A program made the translations under genes and the position numbers. From NCBI GenBank assembly GCA_965219175.1, contig CBDCNI010000001.1:2976001-3040000 (forward strand): 64,000 bases of DNA, written 5' to 3'. Under the pieces are notes generated by a model. The model ran no database searches and was not told the origin of the DNA. It worked only from the letters and a program-made list of their open reading frames with translations. The stretch comes from JBBPZK01 sp965219175 (GTDB lineage Bacteria > Actinomycetota > Rubrobacteria > Rubrobacterales > Rubrobacteraceae). Positions 8,957 through 19,967 of the stretch are shown here, in pieces (positions within the stretch are counted from its first letter, which is position 1; each line of letters opens with the position of its first letter).

Positions 8957-9523
8957 GTGTCGAAGATACGGTTCTTTAGCTGTCTGCTGATCTCCGGTAT
9001 AGCCATCGTCCTCTCCGGATGCGGCGCCGGCGCAGCCAATCCGAGCTCCCCCGGAGACAAGGCCGCTTTCAAAGAGAGTAGCAACACCCGAACCGAGCCT
9101 TCAAAGAGTACATCCGCCTCCCAGGAAGGCACTGTCGCCCTAGATCGTCCCCCGGATAGCACCCTTACATATAAAAACTACACCATGAAGGGCAAGCTGG
9201 GCTCTTACTGTGGGGCCGGAGGGTGCGCAGACACCGCGCTTTCGCTCACGATGAACTTGGATACGTTGGAGGTGCCGGCGGGCGCGAAGATGGTCTTCGA
9301 GTATGGCGGAAAGCACGTAGACAGGATCATATTCACGACTTATCCGGTGCGAAACGGGCAGATAGAATACCCCAATGGGAAACGACGGTTGTTAGAAGTT
9401 AAAGGCAAGAGCAAAGTCGAGGTCCCCGTGGATCTTCCTCCAGGCGAGTATTTTCTGGACGTCTTCGTACAGGTCCCGCAGGGCGACGCCAGCTACTCGT
9501 TCGGCGTCCTAGTGAAGGGGTAA
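8957..9523 (+). CDS. Putative lipoprotein of unknown function
   Basis: The 188-residue product has a signal peptide ending in a lipobox (IAIVLSGC), so it should be a diacylated lipoprotein on the outer face of the membrane. A low-complexity Ser/Lys/Thr linker of about 40 residues follows, then a beta-rich domain of about 120 residues with two cysteines (GSYCGAGGCAD) that could form a disulfide. I do not recognise the family. GTG at 8957 is preferred over the start at 8930 because GAAGGGTGG sits directly upstream and the signal peptide then begins properly (SKIRFFSCLL). It is a single gene between the sortase and the thioesterase pair. Confidence 0.7.
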   Translation: MSKIRFFSCLLISGIAIVLSGCGAGAANPSSPGDKAAFKESSNTRTEPSKSTSASQEGTVALDRPPDSTLTYKNYTMKGKLGSYCGAGGCADTALSLTMNLDTLEVPAGAKMVFEYGGKHVDRIIFTTYPVRNGQIEYPNGKRRLLEVKGKSKVEVPVDLPPGEYFLDVFVQVPQGDASYSFGVLVKG

Positions 9524-9681
9524 CGAACTCCCGGCGAATTCCACCTACCGCCCCTCCGCAGGCGAAATCAGCCAACTCCGGCGGAGGTCCGACCCGCCTC
9601 TACTACAGTATCGTTTGCAACGCGCATCGAATAGCGTGTAGAACGACTATAGTGGATACACAATACGAAGGAGGTGGAGCG

Positions 9682-10089
9682 GTGGAGCAGGCGGACATGG
9701 AAAAGGTAATACAGAAGGTAGGTATGCCGAGGGACCTCGGTGTGGAGTTCACGGAGCTTACACCGGAGCGGGTGGTGGCGACGATGCCGGTTGACGCGAG
9801 GCATTTACAGCCGTTCGGGTATCTGCACGGCGGGGTGAGCGTAGTGCTGGCCGAGTCGGTGGCGACTATTGGAGGATGGCTCAACTGTCCGCCGGGAAAG
9901 GGGACGGTTGGGTCTGAGATCGGGGCGAGCCATCTGCGGGCCAAGCAGGCAGGCGCTACCCTCACGGCCGTCGGGGTCCCGCTGCACCGGGGTCGCAGGA
10001 GCCAGGTGTGGGAGATAAAGATAACCGACGAAGAAGACAAACCGGTCTGCGTCTCGCGCTGCACCCTGGCCGTCATAGACATCGGTTAG
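9682..10089 (+). CDS. Hotdog-fold (PaaI-like) thioesterase
   Basis: The 135-residue single hotdog domain contains the family signature LHGGVSVVLAESVAT and the paired strand GSEIGASHLRAK. These proteins hydrolyse acyl-CoA (often aromatic or 4-hydroxybenzoyl/DHNA-type) thioesters in the cytoplasm; the acyl group cannot be named. GTG at 9682 is chosen because AGGAGGTGG lies just upstream, rather than the GTG at 9652. The stop is three bases from the next gene, so the two are co-transcribed. Confidence 0.85.
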   Translation: MEQADMEKVIQKVGMPRDLGVEFTELTPERVVATMPVDARHLQPFGYLHGGVSVVLAESVATIGGWLNCPPGKGTVGSEIGASHLRAKQAGATLTAVGVPLHRGRRSQVWEIKITDEEDKPVCVSRCTLAVIDIG

Positions 10090-10092
10090 AAG

Positions 10093-10860
10093 ATGGAGAT
10101 AAAAGATAGCGCGTTCCTGGTCACCGGCGGCGGCTCGGGCCTGGGCGCAGCCACGGCCCGCAAGCTCGTGGACTCCGGCGCCAGGGTGCTCGTCGCCGAC
10201 GTGAATGAAGAGGCAGGCAGACAGGTCGCGGAAGACATCGGGGAGCGGGCACGCTTCGTGAAGACCGATGTGACCGACGAGGAGAGTGTGAAGGCTGCCA
10301 TCGGTGTCGCCGTGGATTCTTTCGGCGGGCTGCGGGGCGTCGTGGGTTGCGCCGGGGTTGGCCCCGCCGCGAAGGTAGTCGGCAAGAGGGGGCCGCATCC
10401 GTTGGGGAGTTTCGAGTTGACGGTACGAGTCAACCTGGTCGGGACCTTCAACGTGGCGCGTCTGGCGGCGGCGGCGATGGTGAGGAACGAGTCGGATGAG
10501 GGAGGAGAGCGCGGTGTGATCGTCAACACCGCTTCGGTGGCCGCTTTCGACGGTCAGATCGGGCAGGCTGCCTACTCCGCCTCGAAGGGCGGCGTGGTCT
10601 CGATGACGCTCCCGATGGCGCGGGAGCTCGCCGAACACGGCATCCGGGTGGTGACTGTTGCACCAGGCATCTTCGACACCCCGATGCTCGCGGCATTACC
10701 GGAGGAAGCCCGCGAGTCACTCGGTAACCAGGTCCCGTTCCCGTCGCGGCTCGGCAAGCCGGAGGAATACGCGGCGCTCGTCGCCCACATAGTCGAGAAC
10801 CGGATGATAAACGGCGAGACCATACGGCTGGACGGTGCGATCCGCATGGCCCCCAGGTAA
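10093..10860 (+). CDS. Short-chain dehydrogenase (3-hydroxyacyl-CoA dehydrogenase type II-like)
   Basis: This 255-residue Rossmann enzyme has the NAD(P)-binding glycine motif TGGGSGLG near the N-terminus, an Asp after strand 2 (VADV) that favours NAD, and the catalytic YSASK. The long insert around VGKRGPHPLGSFE and the end IRLDGAIRMAPR match HSD10-like 3-hydroxyacyl-CoA dehydrogenases. Coupling with a thioesterase suggests acyl-CoA metabolism. It ends convergent to the trehalose/glucan operon, with a 68-base gap. Confidence 0.88.
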   Translation: MEIKDSAFLVTGGGSGLGAATARKLVDSGARVLVADVNEEAGRQVAEDIGERARFVKTDVTDEESVKAAIGVAVDSFGGLRGVVGCAGVGPAAKVVGKRGPHPLGSFELTVRVNLVGTFNVARLAAAAMVRNESDEGGERGVIVNTASVAAFDGQIGQAAYSASKGGVVSMTLPMARELAEHGIRVVTVAPGIFDTPMLAALPEEARESLGNQVPFPSRLGKPEEYAALVAHIVENRMINGETIRLDGAIRMAPR

Positions 10861-10928
10861 CCGCGACACGATGAATGAGGCTCGAGTCAGACTTCTCTCA
10901 GGTACGAAACCCTGCATCAATTCACTCT

Positions 10929-13790
10929 CTACCGCGAAACGAGCAGCGCGACCGGGAAACTCCGCAGGAGGTCTTCTGCCGGCAACGACGATTTGCCGTC
11001 GCGTTCCTCGACCTCTAAAAGCTCGCCGGTGAGCACGCTCCGGAATCTCGGGCAGACGAGACTTTCCGGAAGCTCCACGTAAGTCCCGGACCACTCCTCC
11101 GGGTCCGGTAGCAGAAGGTCCGAGGCTTCGGCGAGTTTGGTATGGAAACGTGTCGCGACGGTTATGGAAACTTCTCCTTCGTAACGTCGGGCGAAGGAGA
11201 TCAGATGTTCGGCTCTTTCTCCGACGACTTCGAGCGGCACGTAGTCTCCATGCTCGAAGAGCGTGGGGCGCTCTCGGCGCAGTTCCAGGACTTTCCAGTT
11301 GAGGTAGAGTTTGGGGCTTCCGTTTTCCCAGCGGCCACTCTCTAATAGTGGATGGAGCGTGTCGGGCCCTGGTTTCGTTTCTTTCAGTCCGGCGAGCAGC
11401 TCGCGGCGCAGCGCGTAGTCTACCGGGCGGCGATTGTCCGGGTCGACGAGGCTCAGGTCCCAGAGGTCGTTCCCCTGATAGATGTCCGGGACGCCGGGAG
11501 AGGTTAGCTTTATGAGAGTCTGGGAGAGGCTGTTCAGAGCCCCGAGGCGGGCGATGCGCCGGGAGAAAGGGACGAAGTCGTCCAGGAAGATGTTGTTCTC
11601 CAGGGAGAGGAGGGCGTCCACAAAGGCGGCGACCGCCTCCTCGTACTCTTCGTTCACCTGGATCCAAGCCGTGCGGACCTGTGCTTCTCGCATCGCCTTC
11701 TCCATGTACGCTTTTATGCGTCCCCGGAATTCTTCCAGCTTTTTCTCGTCCATCTCTCCGAACGGCCACGCGCCCAGCAGGGTCTGGTAGAGGAGGTACT
11801 CGTCGTTACGGCTCGGGGCGGGTTCCCCGTCTATTTCGCGGCGACGGGAGCGGTTCATTCTGGCCCAGCGGACGATCCTCTCGCGCCACTCGTTCGGGAT
11901 TTCCGAGAGGACGTTGATCCTGGCCCGCACGTCCTCGCCCCTTTTTGTATCGTGCGTCGAGGTCGCGAGCATCGCGTGCGGCCAGTCCTCGTGACGCCCG
12001 ACGGTCAGGTGGTGAAAAGCGGATACCGAGACGCCGAAGCGATCCGGCTCGCCACCGACCTCGTTTAGCGAGGTGAGGCGATTGTAGATGTAGAGGGCGG
12101 TGTCCTCCATCCCCTTCGCCATTACCGGCCCCGTGTACTGCTGGAATTTCATCACGAACGCGGCAACCGAGGCCCGATAATCCTCCGGACCGTCCACCTC
12201 CAGCAACAGTACCTCGCGGATGAAGTCGAAGACGGAGGTGTCAGCGGCGGTGCTCCGCTTTTTGGCGCGGGCGACGGCCCACTCCACGTAGCGGCGATCC
12301 GACTCGGAGACGGAGCTTAGGGTTGCGTACGTTCGGTAGACGGGGAAGGCAGAGACCACTTCGGAGAGGGCGTCCCGCAGGACGTTGATCGTGAAATCAA
12401 AAGAGCGGCGCCCGTCAGGGCCTTCGGAAATATGCAGGAGTCTTCGAGAGAGGACGTTCAACTCGCTCGCCAACGAGTCACGCATGATGAGGCGCTTGCA
12501 ACCATATAGAAGCTCTTCGAAATCGAGGCGGCGGCCCAGGAAACGGCGGTAGGCGAGATCCAGCCTTCCCTCCCCCGCCTGGTCCACGAACAGGCCGTTG
12601 ATCGGGTTCGTGAAGTCGTAGCCCGTAGTCCCGGCGACCGGCCAATCCTCCGGCAGACGCTCGTGGTGGGCGAGTATCTTCTCCACCACCAGGTAGATCG
12701 CCTGCTCCGTAGTCTCTGTCTCGTTCAGCGCGCGGGCGGTTTCTCGTTGGAGACGGCGGAGGTAGCCCGCCGGATCGTAGAGGCCGTCCGGGTGGTCTAT
12801 GCGCAGGCCGTCCACCTTGCCCTCGCGGACGAGGCCCAGGACCAGCCGGTGTGTCTCCTCGAAGACGCGCTCGTCCTCGACCCGGATGCCCGCGAGGTCG
12901 TTGATGGAGAAAAACCTGCGGTAGTTGATCTCATCGCTAGCCACCCGCCAGTACACGGGCCGATACGCCTGCTCCTCCAAAACCCGGTGCAAAAGTCCGA
13001 AGCTCTCCGGGTCTCCCGCCCTCCCGTTCGCCCGCCGGACACACTGCTCCACGGCCTCAGAGACCTCCGCCGACTCCGCGCACAGCCGCGCGAAGCGTCC
13101 TTTATTCACGGCGGCGTCACGCGCCCGTTCGGCCAATTTTTCATCGTCCGTTTCGTCCCGGCCCGGCAGGTTTCCGAAAGCGGTAAGCAAGCTCTCGAAT
13201 TCCAGCGTTTGCTCGTTCTCTGAAAGCTCCGGCGGATCTTGCAACACCATTGGATAGGTCTTCGGGTCGAGCGGGAACAGATGCTCGTAGTAGCGGACGA
13301 CGAAAGAGCCTTCTTCTGGGTCGAAGGAAAGTTTCAGCTCGCCGTTTTCGAGGGTCGCGCGGTAATGGTCGCCCAGGACCGGCAGCAGCACTTTACCGTA
13401 CAGTTCGGCTCGGTTGGTCGGGTACCAGTCTATGTCGAAGAAGTAAGCGTTTGGCGAGGCGGGGCCGTTCTCGAGCACGTCGAGCCAGCGTTCGTTGTCG
13501 CTGCCTATTCCGCGGTGGTTAGGGACTATGTCGAGGATCTGGCCCATCCCGCGCTCGTGGAGCGCCTCCACCATCCGGTCGTACTCCTCCACGCTACCGA
13601 CCTCGGGGTTGAGGGAATTGTGGTCGACCACGTCGTAGCCGTGGGTGCTGCCGGGCCGGGCCTTCGTATACGGCGAGGCGTACAGGTGACTGACGCCGAG
13701 CTCGTCGAGGTAGGGTACGATCCCCGTCGCATCCGCAAACGTGAAGTCCTCGTTGAACTGAACCCGGTACGTCGCGCGCGGGACTCTCAA
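10929..13790 (-). CDS. treY: Maltooligosyltrehalose synthase TreY
   Basis: The 953-residue GH13 enzyme isomerises the reducing-end alpha-1,4 bond of a maltodextrin to the alpha,alpha-1,1 bond of maltooligosyltrehalose. Motifs: N-terminal YRVQFNEDFTFADA, nucleophile Asp in VDGLRIDHPDGLYDP, acid Glu in YLVVEKIL, TGYDFTN, and the substrate Asp in TSTHDTKRGEDVRAR. Length is somewhat above the common 700-800 residues but typical for actinobacterial TreY. TTG at 13790 is preferred: it follows GAGGAGG closely and overlaps the treZ stop as TTGA. The GTG at 13811 lies inside treZ. It is last in the operon. Confidence 0.93.
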   Translation of the reverse strand: MRVPRATYRVQFNEDFTFADATGIVPYLDELGVSHLYASPYTKARPGSTHGYDVVDHNSLNPEVGSVEEYDRMVEALHERGMGQILDIVPNHRGIGSDNERWLDVLENGPASPNAYFFDIDWYPTNRAELYGKVLLPVLGDHYRATLENGELKLSFDPEEGSFVVRYYEHLFPLDPKTYPMVLQDPPELSENEQTLEFESLLTAFGNLPGRDETDDEKLAERARDAAVNKGRFARLCAESAEVSEAVEQCVRRANGRAGDPESFGLLHRVLEEQAYRPVYWRVASDEINYRRFFSINDLAGIRVEDERVFEETHRLVLGLVREGKVDGLRIDHPDGLYDPAGYLRRLQRETARALNETETTEQAIYLVVEKILAHHERLPEDWPVAGTTGYDFTNPINGLFVDQAGEGRLDLAYRRFLGRRLDFEELLYGCKRLIMRDSLASELNVLSRRLLHISEGPDGRRSFDFTINVLRDALSEVVSAFPVYRTYATLSSVSESDRRYVEWAVARAKKRSTAADTSVFDFIREVLLLEVDGPEDYRASVAAFVMKFQQYTGPVMAKGMEDTALYIYNRLTSLNEVGGEPDRFGVSVSAFHHLTVGRHEDWPHAMLATSTHDTKRGEDVRARINVLSEIPNEWRERIVRWARMNRSRRREIDGEPAPSRNDEYLLYQTLLGAWPFGEMDEKKLEEFRGRIKAYMEKAMREAQVRTAWIQVNEEYEEAVAAFVDALLSLENNIFLDDFVPFSRRIARLGALNSLSQTLIKLTSPGVPDIYQGNDLWDLSLVDPDNRRPVDYALRRELLAGLKETKPGPDTLHPLLESGRWENGSPKLYLNWKVLELRRERPTLFEHGDYVPLEVVGERAEHLISFARRYEGEVSITVATRFHTKLAEASDLLLPDPEEWSGTYVELPESLVCPRFRSVLTGELLEVEERDGKSSLPAEDLLRSFPVALLVSR

Positions 13791-15582
13791 CCGGCCCTCC
13801 TCAAGTACCACGCAACCGACCAGGCGGGCATCTCCCGTTCCGTCTTGGCCGCGCCTTCTGTGGCGTACAGCAAATCGCCGGGAGGCTCCTCGAAACCTCC
13901 CATCGGCTCCGCTCCCAGGTTAGCGAGGAGCGTGAGTAGAGAGCCGTCGCCCAAAGGCCACTGCACCCTCAGGCCACGTTCTCCGACGGGACGGCAGAGT
14001 GACTCGCCGCCGCTAGTATCGGGCAGACGCGGCACAATCTCCGCACGCCGCAACTCCAGTAGGGACTCGTAAAGGTCGAGCCATCGCCGGTGCTCCGGCT
14101 CTTCGCGACTCTCCCAGTCGAGCTTCGAGGCGCTGAAGGTCTCCTCGTCGCCGGGATCTGGGATACGTCCACGGACCTCCGGGTCGGAGAACTCTGGGAA
14201 CTTGGCGAACTCTTCGCGCCTGCCCTGGGTCACGAGCGGCGCCAGGTCCGGCTCGAAGTCGCAAAAGAATAGGAACGGTGAGGATGCGGCCCACTCCTCG
14301 CCCATGAACAGCATCGGGACCTGCGGAGAGAGCAGGTATATCTCCACTGCCGCCCGGACCGCTTCCGGGGAAGCGAGGTTCGTTATACGCTCGCCGAACG
14401 CCCTGTTTCCGACCTGGTCGTGGTTCTGCAAGAACGCCACGAACGAGCCCGGCGAAAGGTCTCCGCTCGGCTCGCCGCGCCGGTTGCCCCGGTGACGCGA
14501 CGGCTCTCCCTGATAGGCGAAACCTTCGGCCAGACACCGGCCGAGGCGACTCACCGGGGCGTCCGCGAAGTCCCCGTAGTACGAAGAATCCTCTCCCGTG
14601 AGCGCGACGTGTAGCGCGTGGTGGATGTCGTCGTTCCACTGCGCCGTGTAGCCCTCCGGGCCGCGCAGTAGAGACGCCTGATTCTCCTCGTTCTCGAGTA
14701 CCAGATGGATGTGGCGGTCGCGTCCGGGGCCGTCTTTGATCCTCCTCGCGAGCTCGGCCAGGAAGTGCTCCTCCGAGTCGTCCGGGATCGCGTGTACCGC
14801 GTCCAGACGCAGACCATCTATGTGAAACTCCTCCAGCCAGTACAGTGCGTTGTGGACGAAGAACTCCCGGACGTGCCTGCTCCCTTCGCCGTCGAAGTTG
14901 ATCCCCGCGCCCCACGGTGTCTGGTGCCGATCGGTAAAGAAAGATGGGGCATACACGGGAAGGTAGTTTCCTTCCGGCCCGAAGTGGTTGTAGACGACAT
15001 CCAGAAAGACCGAGATACCGCCTTCATGGGCAGCCTGCACCAACTCCTTCAAGTCCTCCGGCGTCCCGTAGGAAGAGTCCGGCGCGAAGGGGAGCACGCC
15101 ATCGTAGCCCCAGTTACGCTCTCCCGGAAAGTCCGAGAGCGGCATCAACTCTATCGCCGTCACACCGAGGTCCGCCAGGTAGCCGAGCCTCTCCGTAACC
15201 CCGGCGAAGGTCCCCTCCGGGCTGAAGGCGCCGACGTGCAATTCGTAGAGGACGTTCTCCTCCCACGGCCGGCCGCGCCAGCCTTCGTCTTTCCAATCGA
15301 ATGAGGCCGGGTCCACGACGACGCTCGGGCCGTGGACGTCCTCCGGCTGGTGGCAGGAAGCGGGGTCGGGGACCTCCATCTCGCCGTCTATCCGGTAGCG
15401 GTAGCGGGCTCCGGGGGCCGCCTCTGTCGTGAGGACGAAAACTCCGTCTTCGTCGCGTTGCATCGACAGGGCTTCGCCGTCAAGCAACAGGTCCACGGTC
15501 TCGGCGGCTGACGCCCAGAGGGAGAATCGTGTCTCTCCTTCCCCTAGAAACTCGGCGCCGAAAGGTATGTCGTGGCGGCGTT

Positions 15583-15586
<4 letters not shown>
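13787..15586 (-). CDS. treZ: Maltooligosyltrehalose trehalohydrolase TreZ
   Basis: The 599-residue GH13 enzyme releases trehalose from maltooligosyltrehalose. It has an N-terminal E-set beta domain (FGAEFLGEGETRFSLWA), the TIM barrel with Asp in IDGLRLDAVHAI, Glu in HLVLENEENQ and QNHDQVGNRAFG, and a C-terminal beta domain. Length is normal. The start is a TTG at 15586 whose last two bases overlap the glgX stop (TTGA), so translation is likely coupled. Together with TreY it forms the glucan-to-trehalose arm of this operon. Confidence 0.95.
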
Positions 15587-17733
<2,147 letters not shown>

Positions 17734-17783
17734 GGTAAAGTTCCTTTCTTATTAGCAGAGTTTGTGTGGTTTTGGTTAGCCGT

Positions 17784-19967
17784 CTAACCGGCTGGCTTTA
17801 TTACCACGGCGGCGAGCGGCGGCAAAGTTAACTCCAGAGAATAGTCCCGCCCGCTTGCGGGGACTTTCTCCGCACGCAACTCACCGCCGTTTCCGACACC
17901 GCTCCCACCGTAGGTCTCCGAGTCGGTGTTCAAGACTTCGACGTAGGTACCGGGCTCCGGCGCCCCGACCCTGTAGCCGTGGCGGACGATCGGGGTGAAG
18001 TTGCAGACTACCAGGACGAAATCTTCCGGGTTGCGGCCCCGGCGCAGGAAGGATACCACGCTGTTCTCCGCATCCCCGCCCTCGATCCACTCGAAGCCGG
18101 CGGGCTCGAAGTCTACCTCGTACAGGGCGGGTGTCTCTTTGTAGAGCGCGTTCAGGTCCCTGACGAGCGTCTGCACGCCCTGGTGCGCGGGGTTCCCCAG
18201 CAGGTCCCAGTCCAGGGCGGTGTCGTGGTTCCACTCGCGATACTGGGCCAACTCTCCTCCCATGAACAGGAGTTGCTTGCCGGGATGACCGTACATGAAG
18301 GCGTAGTAGAGGCGCAGGTTGGCGAGCTTCTGCCATTCGTCGCCGGGCATCTTGTTTATGAGGGAGCCCTTGCCGTGGACGACTTCGTCGTGGGAGAGGG
18401 GCAGGACAAAATTCTCGTTGAAAGCGTAGACGAGGCCGAAGGTGATCCGGTCGTGATGGTGGCGGCGGTTGATCGGGTCTTGCTGCATATACTCTAAAGT
18501 GTCGTGCATCCAACCCATGTTCCACTTGTATCCGAAACCCAACCCTCCCATCGAGGTAGGCCGGGAGACCATCGGCCACGCCGTCGACTCCTCGGCGAGC
18601 GTCGTCGCGCCCGGGTGCTCGGCATAGACCAACTCGTTCGTCCGCTTGATAAACGCCACTGCTTCCAAGTCCTCGTTGCCGCCGTGGACGTTCGGTACCC
18701 ACTCTCCGGGCTCGCGCGAGTAGTCGAGGTAGAGCATCGAGGCGACCGCGTCCACCCGCAGCGCGTCCACGTGATACTCCGAGAGCCAGAACAGGGCGTT
18801 CGCGGTCAGGAAGTTGCGGACCTCGTTCCGGCCGTGGTTGTAGACGAGCGTCCCCCAGTCGGCGTGGCGACCGCGGCGCGGGTCGGCGTGCTCGTAGAGG
18901 TGGGTCCCGTCGAAAAGGCCGAGCCCATGGGCGTCTTCCGGGAAGTGGGCCGGCACCCAGTCAATTACCACCGCTATACCGGCTTGATGGAACGAATCGA
19001 CCAGGCTTCTGAAGTCGTCCGGGCTCCCGAAGCGGCTCGTCGGCGCGTACATCCCCAAAGGCTGGTAGCCCCAGGAGCCGTCGAAAGGGTACTCGGTCGG
19101 CGGCAAGAGCTCGACGTGGGTGTAGCCCATCTCCGCGACGTAGGGAACGAGTTCCTCGGCCAGTTGCCGGTACGAGTAGTAGGAGCCGTCCTCGTTGCGA
19201 CGCCAGGAGCCGAGGTGGACCTCGTAGGTAGCCATCGGGGCGTCGAGCGCGTTCCTTTCCTCACGCTGCCCCGCCATCCACTCCGAGTCGTCCCACTCGT
19301 AGCGCGAGGGGTCGTGGACGACGGAGGAGGTGCCGGGTAGCTTCTCGGCCCGGAACCCGTAGGGGTCTGCCTTGAGCGGTAAGAGCTCGCCGCCTGGACC
19401 TTTGATCTCGAACTTGTATGCGTCTCCATCTCCGACTCCGGGGATGAAGATATCCCATACTCCGGCCTCAGGGTGACGGCGCATCACGCACCGTCGACCG
19501 TCCCAGCTGTTGAAGTCACCGACCACCGAAACGCGGCGCGCAGCCGGCGCCCAGACTGCGAAGCTGGTACCCGCAACCCCGTCTACCTCGGTCACGTGCG
19601 CCCCGAGCTTCTCATAGACTCTAAGGTTGTTGCCTTCTCCGAAGAGGTAGAGATCGTAGTCGCTAAGGAGCGACGGGAAACGGTACGGGTCCTCGACCTC
19701 ACCTTCGAGCCCGCTCTCCCAGTGGATCCGCAGCCGGTACGGCGCGCCCTCTTTCGGCTCGACACTTCCGGCAAACAGTCCGTGCGGGTGGACGTTTCGC
19801 AGGTCTCCCAGCAAGCTCCCGTCCGGGGAGATGGCTTCTACGGACGCTGCGCCGGGCAGGAAGGCTCGTATAACCCATCCGTCTGCATCCTCGTGCATCC
19901 CCAGGAAGGAGAAAGGGTCGGGGTGGTCGCCGGTAGTGACGGCCAGGACTTGTTTTTCGTAATTCAT
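17784..19967 (-). CDS. glgB: 1,4-alpha-glucan branching enzyme GlgB
   Basis: The 727-residue GH13 enzyme makes alpha-1,6 branches on the glucan extended by GlgE. Two N-terminal beta modules (about 10-105 and 110-215; FLGMHEDADGW, FAVWAPAARRVSVVGDFN) precede the barrel. Catalytic residues are D406 in HVDALRVDAV and E459 in LAEES, at the same positions as in E. coli GlgB, with LPLSHDEVVHGKGS present. The ATG overlaps the stop of treS-pep2 as ATGA, giving coupled translation. Length is normal for GlgB with the extra N1 domain. Confidence 0.96.
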   Translation of the reverse strand: MNYEKQVLAVTTGDHPDPFSFLGMHEDADGWVIRAFLPGAASVEAISPDGSLLGDLRNVHPHGLFAGSVEPKEGAPYRLRIHWESGLEGEVEDPYRFPSLLSDYDLYLFGEGNNLRVYEKLGAHVTEVDGVAGTSFAVWAPAARRVSVVGDFNSWDGRRCVMRRHPEAGVWDIFIPGVGDGDAYKFEIKGPGGELLPLKADPYGFRAEKLPGTSSVVHDPSRYEWDDSEWMAGQREERNALDAPMATYEVHLGSWRRNEDGSYYSYRQLAEELVPYVAEMGYTHVELLPPTEYPFDGSWGYQPLGMYAPTSRFGSPDDFRSLVDSFHQAGIAVVIDWVPAHFPEDAHGLGLFDGTHLYEHADPRRGRHADWGTLVYNHGRNEVRNFLTANALFWLSEYHVDALRVDAVASMLYLDYSREPGEWVPNVHGGNEDLEAVAFIKRTNELVYAEHPGATTLAEESTAWPMVSRPTSMGGLGFGYKWNMGWMHDTLEYMQQDPINRRHHHDRITFGLVYAFNENFVLPLSHDEVVHGKGSLINKMPGDEWQKLANLRLYYAFMYGHPGKQLLFMGGELAQYREWNHDTALDWDLLGNPAHQGVQTLVRDLNALYKETPALYEVDFEPAGFEWIEGGDAENSVVSFLRRGRNPEDFVLVVCNFTPIVRHGYRVGAPEPGTYVEVLNTDSETYGGSGVGNGGELRAEKVPASGRDYSLELTLPPLAAVVIKPAG

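Noticed and set aside
9553..9587. CCTCCGC/GCGGAGG arms before the thioesterase gene
   Set aside because: A 21-base gap and no promoter context; too weak to call an operator or terminator.
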